Shown in pieces: positions 34,774-42,372 of a stretch of 48,473 nucleotides of DNA. The translations under genes and the position numbers were made by a program. The stretch's first letter is position 1. Each line of letters opens with the position of its first letter. Below the pieces are notes generated by a model. That model was not told the DNA's origin. It worked only from the letters and a program-made list of their open reading frames with translations, and did not search any database. The stretch comes from Frankia nepalensis (lineage in GTDB: Bacteria > Actinomycetota > Actinomycetes > Frankiales > Frankiaceae), in the NCBI RefSeq assembly GCF_016786325.1, contig NZ_JADWYU010000136.1:52562-101034 (forward strand), read 5' to 3'.

Positions 34774-35295
34774 TCAGCGGGCTGCCTCACCCTCCTTGAC
34801 CACGTACAGCTTGACGTCGGTCAACACGGTCACCTCCGTGCCCGCCGGCGGCTCCTGGCGTACGACGATCCAGTTCCGATCCCACAGCTGTGCCCGGTTC
34901 TGCCCGGTTGCGTCGATCGACGTCGAGCGCAGCGGTGGGAACAGTTCCTCCTGCGCGGACTGGAGGTCGCGGCCGACGACGTTGGGAACGGTCACGAACA
35001 CCGGCGCCGCGCTTGTGGGTGGCTCGGTGGGTTGCTGGGTGGCTGGCTGCGTCGAGGCGACAGCGGTCGAGGGCGCTGACGTCGTCGCTGTCGTGGGCGC
35101 GGGTATCGGCGTTGAACTGGCAGACGGCTCGCCGCCACCCGAACTGGCGACCGCGGCGATGCACGACACGACGCCGATGGCGACCACGCCGAGGGCGATC
35201 CACAGGGGCAGGCGTCTCCGCCATGCCGGCTGCTGCCGGGGTGGCGGCGGGTAAGGCGGGTATCCCTGGGGCCCCGGCCCGGTCGGCTGGCTCAT
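34774..35295 (-). CDS. Membrane-anchored PASTA-like protein
   Basis: The start is ATG 35295 (MSQPTGPGPQGYPPYPPPP...). The 173-residue product has a Pro-rich cytoplasmic N-terminus, one membrane helix (LPLWIALGVVAIGVVSCIAA, about 29-48), and a Thr/Ser/Pro linker. Residues about 100-170 are a PASTA-like domain (FVTVPNVVGRDLQSAQEELF, VVRQEPPAGTEVTVLTDVKL). PASTA domains bind peptidoglycan or lipid II in Ser/Thr kinases and penicillin-binding proteins; here no kinase or PBP is attached. Likely cell-wall facing. Confidence 0.8.
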   Translation of the reverse strand: MSQPTGPGPQGYPPYPPPPRQQPAWRRRLPLWIALGVVAIGVVSCIAAVASSGGGEPSASSTPIPAPTTATTSAPSTAVASTQPATQQPTEPPTSAAPVFVTVPNVVGRDLQSAQEELFPPLRSTSIDATGQNRAQLWDRNWIVVRQEPPAGTEVTVLTDVKLYVVKEGEAAR

Positions 35296-35917
35296 CGCAA
35301 CATCCCCCTGTGTAGGCGCCACAGGGTAGTAGCAGATCGACTGTCCGCACAGGGGGTGGATGGTCATGGTTCGCACCGATCGTGGATGCCGGGCGCGGGA
35401 CGGATGGGGCCGCACCCGGCGTTACGAGGGTGGCCGTTTTGGGGCCGAGGGTGATCCGGGGGGGGGACGCCCCCCGAATTCGGCGACCGCCACTCACTGT
35501 GACCAGTGGCCGGAGGCGGGCCGACGTACCCGATGTATCCAATGATTCCGGTTGCTGGGCACATGCTGGGCGCGCTGCGCCTATCCAACACCGTTTTTGA
35601 TCACTCATACCTGATCGCACCCGTGGCGGAAACCGCTGCGGTGTATGCACTTCTGCCCATACCTATTCGTTCCCATCCGCCCCCCAAGTCCCCTTAACCG
35701 GCGAGTTCAGGGCTCATGCCCTGGCTGCGCGGCCGTGACCGTGCGCTCGTCGTGACCAGGACCCGTCGCGTGGCCCTGCGCCTGCTCGGCTCTTCCTGTG
35801 GGGCGGGGCTTGCTGCCGCGGGTTGGGTGGCGGCCCGGCGGGGACGACGAGGACACGGGCCTGCCGGGAGGGGGCGAGCGACGCAGCCCCGGCGGGGCGG
35901 CATGTGGGTGGTGATCT
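35296..35917. other. Intergenic region with a G-rich hairpin
   Basis: A strong hairpin is formed by CGGGGGG at 35457-35463 and CCCCCCG at 35470-35476. The stretch 35580-35690 is relatively AT-rich and could carry a promoter. A reading frame from 35716 runs ahead of the P450 start but has no recognisable content. Confidence 0.4.
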
Positions 35918-37129
35918 GTGGTCAGAACCGAGGTGCTGGAGCGGTCTCTGCCGAGTCTGGTGGCCTGGCTGGAACGGTCACGCAGGCAGGGACAGGTGCA
36001 TCACGACGACCGGCAGCGATGCTGGCAGGTGCTCGGGCACCCGGAGGTCAGCGCGGTCCTGGCCGACCACACGACGTTCTCCTCCGACCTCGGCGACCTC
36101 ATGCCCCGCCAGCCAGACCTGGACCTGCTCACGCGCGGGAACTTCGTCCGGATGGACCCGCCCCGCCACCACCGGCTGCGCGGCCTGGCGAGCCGGGCGT
36201 TCACCCCCCGAACGGTCACCGGGCTGGCGCCGCGGATCGCCACCGTCACGGCCGAGCTACTCGACGCGGCCGACGAGCGCGACCGCGACCGGCTCGACCT
36301 GATCGACGCGCTCGCCTACCCGCTGCCGGTGATCGTGATCGCGGAACTGCTCGGCCTGCCGGCCGCCGACCGGCCGATGTTCCGCCGCTGGGCCGACGCC
36401 CTGTTCAACCAGCCGGACAGCGGGCCGGACACGTCCCTGCCCCGGCTTGCCGAACAGGCGGTGCGCCAGGCCGCGCCGGCGGTCCGGGAGATGAACTCCT
36501 ACCTGCTCGACCGCATCCAGGCGGCCCGGTCCCACCCGGCCGACGACCTCACCAGCCGGCTGACAACGACGGAGGCCGACGGCCAACGGCTGACCGACGA
36601 GGAGATCGTCGGCTTCGTCGCGCTGCTGCTCATCGCCGGGCACATCACCACCACCGCCACACTCGGCAACACCGTCCTGTGCCTCGACGAGCATCCCGAC
36701 GCCGCGGCCCAGGTACGCGCCGACCGGACGCTGCTGCCCGCGGCGATCGAGGAGACACTACGGCTACGCACACCGTTCCCCCGCCTGGCCCGACGCACCA
36801 CCACCGACGCGGCCCTTGGCCCGGCCCTCATCCCTGCGGGAGAACTGGTCGTCGCCTGGCTGACGGCGGCGAACCGCGACGAGCGGATGTTCCCCGAACC
36901 GGAACGGTTCGACCTCCACCGCCAGCCCAACCCCCACCTCACCTTCGGACACGGCATCCACTTCTGCCTCGGCGCCCCGCTCGCCCGACTCGAGGCGAAC
37001 ATCGCCCTCGGCATCCTGCTGGACCGCTACCCCGACATCACCGTCGCCACCGACCCGCCCGTCCGCCACCGCGACCCATGGACCATGGTCGGCCCCGCCA
37101 GCCTCCCGCTGGAGGTACACCCCCGCTGA
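35918..37129 (+). CDS. Cytochrome P450 with atypical I-helix
   Basis: The 403-residue soluble bacterial P450 starts at GTG 35918. The I-helix motif near 237-247 reads LLLIAGHITTT: the Ala-Gly pair and threonine are present, but the usual acidic residue is isoleucine. ExxR lies near 277-283 (EETLRLR). The heme loop FGHGIHFCLGAPLARLE places the cysteine near 350. MDPPRHHRLRGLASRAFTP is typical of soluble class-I enzymes. It would bind heme and insert oxygen into an unknown substrate. No ferredoxin or reductase gene is adjacent. Loss of the I-helix acid often goes with altered proton delivery, so its activity may be unusual. Confidence 0.92.
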   Translation: MVRTEVLERSLPSLVAWLERSRRQGQVHHDDRQRCWQVLGHPEVSAVLADHTTFSSDLGDLMPRQPDLDLLTRGNFVRMDPPRHHRLRGLASRAFTPRTVTGLAPRIATVTAELLDAADERDRDRLDLIDALAYPLPVIVIAELLGLPAADRPMFRRWADALFNQPDSGPDTSLPRLAEQAVRQAAPAVREMNSYLLDRIQAARSHPADDLTSRLTTTEADGQRLTDEEIVGFVALLLIAGHITTTATLGNTVLCLDEHPDAAAQVRADRTLLPAAIEETLRLRTPFPRLARRTTTDAALGPALIPAGELVVAWLTAANRDERMFPEPERFDLHRQPNPHLTFGHGIHFCLGAPLARLEANIALGILLDRYPDITVATDPPVRHRDPWTMVGPASLPLEVHPR

Positions 37130-37363
37130 CAGCAGCCCACCGGCCGAGCGCGCCCGCGCCAGAGGCAGATGCCGTCTCACAGAGGCAGGACGTTGCTGCT
37201 CCGCCAGAACGGCACGCTGCCCGCACCAAGTGCAGCCCGAGCCTGTGGATAGGCAGGGGGCTGGTCAGGTCATGGCGTGGTCCTGCTGTGTGGCCCGGCT
37301 GATCGAAGCGGTTAACGACGACGCCTTCAGCCATATCGACGGGTTTATTCAGCACCGTGTGGC

Positions 37364-38320
37364 TCATCGTCGGAAGGGGCGGCGGCCGTCGCGGGACTTC
37401 TGGTTGTTGAATGTCCTGAACCAGGCAGAGGGGCGATAGTCGCCGATGCCGAACTCGCGGTTGGTGGGGTCGTCCGGGTCCTCCATCCCGTCGAGGGCCT
37501 CGTCGAAAAGGTTGAGGATGTCGGTGTCCTGGAACAGTCCGTCCACGCAGGCATCCCAGTCGAGATCCCTGGGATGGGTGGGAAGCCGGTCGATCCAGTC
37601 CGTCAAGGATCCGCTGTCGTCGATGGCGTCCGGTGCCAGGTTGAGCGCGAGGTGCAGAGCCATCTCCTCGCCCGCGCAGCGGGGTGACGGCCAGCGGCCT
37701 GCCGCCAGGTCATCGGCGAGGTCGTCGAAGCAGCGGGCCGCCTGACGGCGCCAGACCGCGTCCTGCCGGAAAGTGATCCGCGGGTACTCGTCGAACAACG
37801 ACCAGTCGTGGGCATCGTCGACGGGCTCGTCGCCGTGTGCCTCGACGTCGTTATAGGCCTCGTCGGCAAGGTAGCCCAGGGCGATCCACAGCGTCGCCGC
37901 CGTGCGAGGGGTCAGCTGAAACCCCGCGCACTGCTCGCAGCTTTCCCGCCCGCACGGACAGGACGCGAACAGCACATCAAAGTGCGGCCACGACGCGGGG
38001 CCGTCCTCGTCGTCCGCAAGTGCGCCACGGCCGGTGGCTGTCACCGAGAACACCGATTCGTGCGCCTCGACGGCGTCGAGACCATCGACGAGGTTCTCGG
38101 GCACGAGCAGCTCAGCCAGGGCGCATGCCGGATCGGCGCGCACCGCGGCGCGGTCCTGCTCGGCGCCTTCCTCTGGCGAGGAACCGTCGTCGGTGCCGAC
38201 GTACTCACGTTCGTCGATGGCGTCGAGAGCCAGTTGCCGGAGAGCCGAAGCGTCGCGCACCGTGACAAGGAGCTCGAGCTCGACCCGAAACAGGGGCGCG
38301 TCGGCATGGGCGGAGGACAT
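37364..38320 (-). CDS. Hypothetical acidic protein with a Cys cluster
   Basis: The start is ATG 38320, preceded on the minus strand by CGCGG; the frame stays open for 84 further codons upstream without a good start. The 318-residue protein is strongly acidic. Residues 121-131 ([11 protein letters not shown]) hold four closely spaced cysteines that could bind zinc or an Fe-S cluster. It continues [20 protein letters not shown] and [20 protein letters not shown], and ends [20 protein letters not shown] recognise no named family. No membrane segment. Confidence 0.65.
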   Translation of the reverse strand: MSSAHADAPLFRVELELLVTVRDASALRQLALDAIDEREYVGTDDGSSPEEGAEQDRAAVRADPACALAELLVPENLVDGLDAVEAHESVFSVTATGRGALADDEDGPASWPHFDVLFASCPCGRESCEQCAGFQLTPRTAATLWIALGYLADEAYNDVEAHGDEPVDDAHDWSLFDEYPRITFRQDAVWRRQAARCFDDLADDLAAGRWPSPRCAGEEMALHLALNLAPDAIDDSGSLTDWIDRLPTHPRDLDWDACVDGLFQDTDILNLFDEALDGMEDPDDPTNREFGIGDYRPSAWFRTFNNQKSRDGRRPFRR

Positions 38321-38771
38321 GCCGCGGACTCTATGGCAGGGCACCGACACATCCGTCCCGGCCGCACAAACCCACGTCCTCAACACCGGCGAACAGGCCG
38401 GCGCGCACCGGCTTGGAAGCAACCAGCCAACCAGGCCACGGGAAGCGCGCCGCAAGGGCCCTGGGGATACTGACGACGACCCTGAAGTCAAACCCTCAAG
38501 CGTCTGCGCTGCCGACATCCCAGAGGACATCAACGAAGGCATCGCGGACACCATCGCTACCGGCCGAGGCATCCCCCAACCATCGCGCGGACGCCGACGG
38601 CCGGCTCAGGGCCGGGCGGCGGCCCCACGCTGGTCTCGACGCATGGCGAAGAACCGCATGGCGCGATGGCTGGTGCGCGCAGCGTCGATTTTCAGGAGCC
38701 GGCGATAGGCCGTGCCACCGGCGGAGGAGGACCGGGCAGCGATACCGGCGGTTCACGGCGAATTCGGAACA
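38321..38771. other. Intergenic region with an inverted GATG array
   Basis: On the minus strand GATG occurs at exact 12-bp steps (plus-strand CATC at 38516, 38528, 38540 and 38552), further copies less regularly at 38570 and 38581. This is the same 12-bp period as the four boxed arrays but in opposite orientation. No CGGACCGT box follows it. No gene is seen in the gap. Confidence 0.5.
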
Positions 38772-38817
38772 CGATGCTGTTGGCGATGTCGTTCGCGATG
38801 GCCGTGACTCGGACCGT
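38772..38817 (+). promoter_or_regulatory. CGATG 12-bp array and CGGACCGT box (copy D)
   Basis: CGATG starts at 38772, 38784 and 38796. CGGACCGT lies at 38810-38817, 14 bp after the last CGATG start, and ATG 38826 follows after 8 nt. The layout is identical to copy B in every spacing. It stands before the xis-int operon, linking excision to the same control as transfer genes if the element is regulatory. Confidence 0.78.
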
Positions 38818-38825
38818 GCAGCGTT

Positions 38826-39113
38826 ATGAGCACAATCATGCCGAGCGCCGGCGGTGGCCGCCGGCTGACAAAGCCGATCCAGGCAGCCAAGCAGCCAGCC
38901 CGAACCGATCAGCGGATTCTGCTGACCCTCGACCAGGTCCTCGCCGAACTCGGCGGACCCGACGGACCACTGTCGCGGTCGACCTGGCACGACTGGCAGA
39001 TCAAAGGCACTGGCCCGAAGGTCATCAAGCTGCCGAACGGCCAGGTTCGGGTCGCCCGCGACGACCTGAACGCCTGGCTCGACGGCCTCACGCGCGACCC
39101 GGGCGCCCGGTGA
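38826..39113 (+). CDS. xis: Excisionase-like HTH protein
   Basis: The 95-residue protein begins at the ATG 8 nt after box D. Residues about 30-85 are a winged HTH: ILLTLDQVLAELGGPDGPLS, STWHDWQIKGTGPKVIKLPN, GQVRVARDDLNAWLDGL. The layout is that of excisionases and recombination directionality factors. Its stop overlaps the integrase GTG (GTGA), the classic xis-int arrangement of actinobacterial integrative elements. Expected to bind att DNA and steer the integrase toward excision. Confidence 0.82.
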   Translation: MSTIMPSAGGGRRLTKPIQAAKQPARTDQRILLTLDQVLAELGGPDGPLSRSTWHDWQIKGTGPKVIKLPNGQVRVARDDLNAWLDGLTRDPGAR

Positions 39114-40762
39114 GCCGCGCTCAGGCCGGCGGCGCCATCCCGCCCGGCGAGGAGGAGCGGCGCATCACCTTCGACGTCCGCGTCTGGTCCGTCAAGGAGA
39201 TCCGCCTCAAGAACGGTTCGAGTTGGCAGGTCAGATGGCAGGTCGCCAGCCGGCCGCGGCCCAACACCCGCAACTTCGCGTCGAAGACCGCAGCCGAGTC
39301 CCGTCGCGCCGAGATCCTCACCGCGGTGCGCAAGGGCGAGGCGTTCGACGTCGAGACCGGTCTCCCGCTCTCCGAGTGGCGCGCACTCCCCCAGCCGGCA
39401 CCCGACCCGGCGCCCGAGCGCACCTGGCTCGCCGTCGCCCGTGACTTCGTCGACGCCAAGTGGGCCGAACATCAGGCACCAGGTACCCGCCGTTCCCTCT
39501 CGGAGGCGCTCGGCTCAGTCACCCCGGCTCTGTTCGATGAGCCGCCGCCGGTACGGCTCGTGGGCCTGGTGCGCGAGGCGCTGGCCGGCTGGATGTTCCG
39601 CACCGGGAGCCGCACCGCCCTCGGCCCAGACGGCCGTCGCGTCGAGAATGAGCCGCCCGAAGGCTGGGTCGAGGTGCTCGCCTGGATGGACAGGCACAGC
39701 CGGCCGATCCGCGACCTCGCCGACGTCGATGTCACCCGCGCCGCGCTCGTCGCGTTGTCACACCGCCTCGACGGGAGACCGGCCGCGCCGAACACCATCA
39801 CCCGGCGCCGCATGTTCTTCAGCCAGGTCATCACCTTTGCCGTCGCCCGCGGCGACCTTGACGCCAATCCGCTGCCCGGAGCGCAGTGGACGCCGCCGCG
39901 CAAGGTCATGGTGGTTGACCGGCGCGTCGTCGTCGACCACGGCCGGGCGCTGCGCCTCTTCGCCGCCGTCGCCGAGAGAGCCCCGGAGCTGGAGGCGTTC
40001 TACGCCTGCATCTACTACGCGGCCACCAGGCCCGGCGAGACGCAGGAACTCACCATCGACCAGCTGACGCTGCCCGAGACAGGCTGGGGCGAGGTCGCGT
40101 TGGAGGGCAACAACCCGGAGGTCTCCCCGCTCTGGTCCGACGAACCCGACCAGCCCCGGCAAGCCCGCGAGCTGAAACACCGCGAGAAGGGCGAAGTCCG
40201 TCTGGTCCCGCTCCACCCCGACCTCGTCGTACTGCTACGCCGCCACATCGAGCGGTTCGGGACGGCACCAGACGGCCGAATCTTCCGCTCCTATACTGGC
40301 GGCGCCGTCAAGACGAGCCGCTACTTGACCGTCTGGCGCGCGGCCCGGAACAAGGCGCTGACACCAGCCGAGGTCGCCTCACCGCTCGCGCGACGCCCCT
40401 ACGATCTCCGCCACGCGGCGGTGTCGCGCTGGCTGAACGCCGGCGTACCACCCACCCAGGTCGCCGAATGGGCCGGACACAGCGTCCGCATCCTGCTCAC
40501 CGTGTACGCCAAGTGCATCGTCGGCGAGGAGAAGCGCGCTCTCCGCCTCATCGACGCATCCTTCGCCGCCGAACAGCAAACCGCCGAAGCCCCGGACAGC
40601 CCGGACCCATCCCCTGAACCCGAACCCGACCACCATGATCGTGTCCACATGGAGTCCACAGACCCCCGGAAACCGCCGGACATCGACGGCCCCTACCGGA
40701 CACCATCCGTGACCGACCTCGGCTTGGCCGACGGACCGTCCGACGACGACTTCGGCCTCTGA
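39110..40762 (+). CDS. int: Tyrosine-recombinase integrase
   Basis: The start is GTG 39110 in GTGA overlap with xis; a longer open frame upstream is spurious. The 550-residue product has an N-terminal arm/core-binding region (SSWQVRWQVASRPRPNTRNF; LARDFVDAKW-like segment) and a catalytic domain. The catalytic set is visible: Arg near 306 (RPGETQELTIDQL), HxxR as YDLRHAAVS near 430, GHS near 456 and the nucleophile Tyr near 465 (VYAKC). The C-terminus after 490 is charged and not conserved. It lies about 100 bp from a 69-bp duplicated 3' end of an acyl-CoA dehydrogenase gene, the probable attachment site. Confidence 0.93.
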   Translation: MSRAQAGGAIPPGEEERRITFDVRVWSVKEIRLKNGSSWQVRWQVASRPRPNTRNFASKTAAESRRAEILTAVRKGEAFDVETGLPLSEWRALPQPAPDPAPERTWLAVARDFVDAKWAEHQAPGTRRSLSEALGSVTPALFDEPPPVRLVGLVREALAGWMFRTGSRTALGPDGRRVENEPPEGWVEVLAWMDRHSRPIRDLADVDVTRAALVALSHRLDGRPAAPNTITRRRMFFSQVITFAVARGDLDANPLPGAQWTPPRKVMVVDRRVVVDHGRALRLFAAVAERAPELEAFYACIYYAATRPGETQELTIDQLTLPETGWGEVALEGNNPEVSPLWSDEPDQPRQARELKHREKGEVRLVPLHPDLVVLLRRHIERFGTAPDGRIFRSYTGGAVKTSRYLTVWRAARNKALTPAEVASPLARRPYDLRHAAVSRWLNAGVPPTQVAEWAGHSVRILLTVYAKCIVGEEKRALRLIDASFAAEQQTAEAPDSPDPSPEPEPDHHDRVHMESTDPRKPPDIDGPYRTPSVTDLGLADGPSDDDFGL

Positions 40763-41105
40763 TCTGCAGAAACGCCAGGTCAGGCGGGCTGGAACGATCC
40801 GCCATAGATCACCACTGAACGTGATCGACCACAGCTTCTTCTAGAGCTACACCATCTTCGAGGGCACGTCCGAGATCCAGCGCCTGGTCATCGCCCGCGC
40901 CATCTCCGGGGTGCACATTCGCTGACGGTAGGTCAGCGGATGCTAACCGTCGGGCCGCCGGCTTCATGATCGAGTACACGTGTTGTGCACAGCGGTCGCA
41001 CTCCCCAAGCCCGACCCGGACATTGTCCCTTCTGGCCGTCGGGCCCTCTCTACACAGTCGCGGCGACCGCCGGCCGGGGCAGGTGGACGAGTGTCGTTGG
41101 CCGGA
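40763..41105. other. Junction region between integrase and AbiE-like pair
   Basis: It contains the first att-like copy (40861-40929). The sequence between 40930 and 41105 has no gene. It is presumably the left part of the AbiE-bearing segment and includes the promoter region of that operon. Confidence 0.5.
40861..40929. repeat. Attachment-site candidate, copy 1 (acyl-CoA dehydrogenase 3' end)
   Basis: This 69-bp segment recurs at 42231-42299 with two mismatches (positions 8 and 26). Read on the plus strand, with 15 extra bases upstream, it encodes YTIFEGTSEIQRLVIA, then RAISGVHIR and a stop, the C-terminus of an acyl-CoA dehydrogenase. Coding similarity begins right after an in-frame TAG at about 40843. 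It sits 98 bp after the integrase stop. Best explained as an att duplicate that restores the end of a target gene. Confidence 0.8.
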
Positions 41106-41144
41106 CTAACTGTCCACAGCTAGCATGGTGCTGACGACAGTTAG
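41106..41144. promoter_or_regulatory. Inverted repeat and promoter of the AbiE-like operon
   Basis: CTAACTGTC (41106-41114) and GACAGTTAG (41136-41144) are perfect 9-bp inverted arms. Between them lies TAGCAT (41121-41126), a plausible -10 element. AGGAG at 41143-41147 is the ribosome-binding site of the GTG at 41154. AbiEi antitoxins are known to autoregulate by binding inverted repeats in their promoter, which fits this site. Confidence 0.65.
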
Positions 41145-41153
41145 GAGCAGGCC

Positions 41154-41729
41154 GTGGGTCTCGACGCCCTGCCCGCCGTGTTTCGCCTCGACCAAGCCGC
41201 CGCAGCCGGCCTCTCCAGGCAGACCATCAGCCGCCTGCACGCGGCCGGTGACCTCGACCAGCTCGGCCGGGGTGTCTACGCACAGCCGGGCGCCGTTGAT
41301 CCCGCGCTGGCGTCGCTCGCCGGGGCAGCCACCCGCCAGCCGCGCGCCACGCTGTGCCTGGGCAGCGCACTGGCACGCCACGGCCTCAGCGACGACCTCC
41401 CCTCGTACCAGGACGTCGCGCTGCCCCGCCACGCCCGGCCACCCGCGGGCTTCTCCCACGTGGCCTGGCACCACTTCGCCCCGGAGACCTTCGACATCGG
41501 CCGAGTCGCACTGTCGATCGGCGGCGTCGACGCAGCGATTTACTCACCCGAACGGACGATCGTCGACGTCTTCCGCCTTAGCTACCGCGAAGGCGAGGAC
41601 ACCGCGGTCGAGGCGCTCAAACGGTGGCTCCGCCAGCCGGGAAACCATCCCTCCGGCCTCCTCACCATCGCTGGCCATTTCCCCGCCACGCTGCGCCGTC
41701 TGCGCCGAATCCTGGAGATCCTCGTATGA
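41154..41729 (+). CDS. AbiEi-family antitoxin
   Basis: The 191-residue protein starts at GTG 41154 after AGGAG. The N-terminus is the winged-HTH of AbiEi antitoxins (VFRLDQAAAAGLSRQTISRL, HAAGDLDQLGRGVYAQPG). The core has SLAGAATRQPRATLCLGSAL, ARHGLSDDLP, AWHHFAPETF, SIGGVDAAIYSPERTIVDVF. The C-terminus is basic (HFPATLRRLRRILEIL). In type IV toxin-antitoxin systems AbiEi counteracts the AbiEii nucleotidyltransferase and represses its own promoter. Its stop overlaps the AbiEii start (ATGA). The antitoxin looks intact although its partner is not. Confidence 0.87.
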   Translation: MGLDALPAVFRLDQAAAAGLSRQTISRLHAAGDLDQLGRGVYAQPGAVDPALASLAGAATRQPRATLCLGSALARHGLSDDLPSYQDVALPRHARPPAGFSHVAWHHFAPETFDIGRVALSIGGVDAAIYSPERTIVDVFRLSYREGEDTAVEALKRWLRQPGNHPSGLLTIAGHFPATLRRLRRILEILV

Positions 41730-42073
41730 CCCCGCCGAGCCGGCCCACCCGGGCCACCGCCGACGGCCGCGCCTACCTGGACCTGCAGAACGCCGCCCGC
41801 ACCACGATCACCAGCGCGGACCTCGAACAGGCACTCCGGGTCGTCGCCGCCCACCGCCGCCTCACACTCACCCCGCTGAGCCCGTTGCTCACCGACTTCG
41901 GCGCCTACGCCCAGCCAAAATGGCGAGCTTGGCGACGCCGCCAACGGCTCGAAGCCACCACACCCGAGCAGTTCGACGACCTCGTGACAGTCTGCTGCGC
42001 CATCGCAGACCCCGTCATTCGCGGCGAGGCATCCCACCGCGTCTGGCACGAGAGCACCTGGCAACCAGCCTGA
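41726..42073 (+). pseudogene. AbiEii-like toxin with the catalytic core deleted
   Basis: The frame encodes 115 residues, where AbiEii proteins usually have about 250-300. Residues 1-26 (RATADGRAYLDLQNAAR) match the start of actinobacterial AbiEii proteins. Residues 27-115 (TTITSADLEQALRVVAAHRR, PKWRAWRRRQRLE, FDDLVTVCCAIADPVIRG, HRVWHESTWQP) match their C-terminal end. The nucleotidyltransferase core between them, including the GS...D motifs, is missing. The deletion is in frame, so a short protein could still be made and bind the antitoxin, but no catalysis is expected. The reading relies on recalled family features. Confidence 0.7.
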
Positions 42074-42230
42074 CCGCCCTGGGGACCGATGGACTCAACG
42101 GCTCATTGCGACCCATCATCTACTGCGAGTGGTAGAAACACTACCGCGAGCAAGCGTAGCGAGATCATCGCGGATCTTGAACGCATGCTCACGTCGAGCG
42201 GTTGACAGGCCTGCCCACGACGACGGTTCT

Positions 42231-42299
42231 AGGGCACCTCCGAGATCCAGCGCCTCGTCATCGCCCGCGCCATCTCCGGGGTGCACATTCGCTGACGGT
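42231..42299. repeat. Attachment-site candidate, copy 2
   Basis: Sixty-seven of 69 bases are identical to 40861-40929. It encodes GTSEIQRLVIARAISGVHIR and stop. Upstream similarity stops at GGTTCTAG, so less of the acyl-CoA dehydrogenase gene is retained than in copy 1. It probably marks the right boundary between acquired DNA and the host chromosome, as conserved chromosomal-type genes follow. Confidence 0.8.
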
Positions 42300-42372
42300 G
42301 GGTTGGGGAATGCTATTTGTGATCAGTTGGGTTGGGTCCTCGGTGACGGTGGACGGCAGATGCGGGGATCGG

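Noticed and set aside
38666-39109. Upstream extension of the integrase frame
   Set aside because: It overlaps the whole excisionase gene and has no homology; GTG 39110 gives the standard xis-int overlap.
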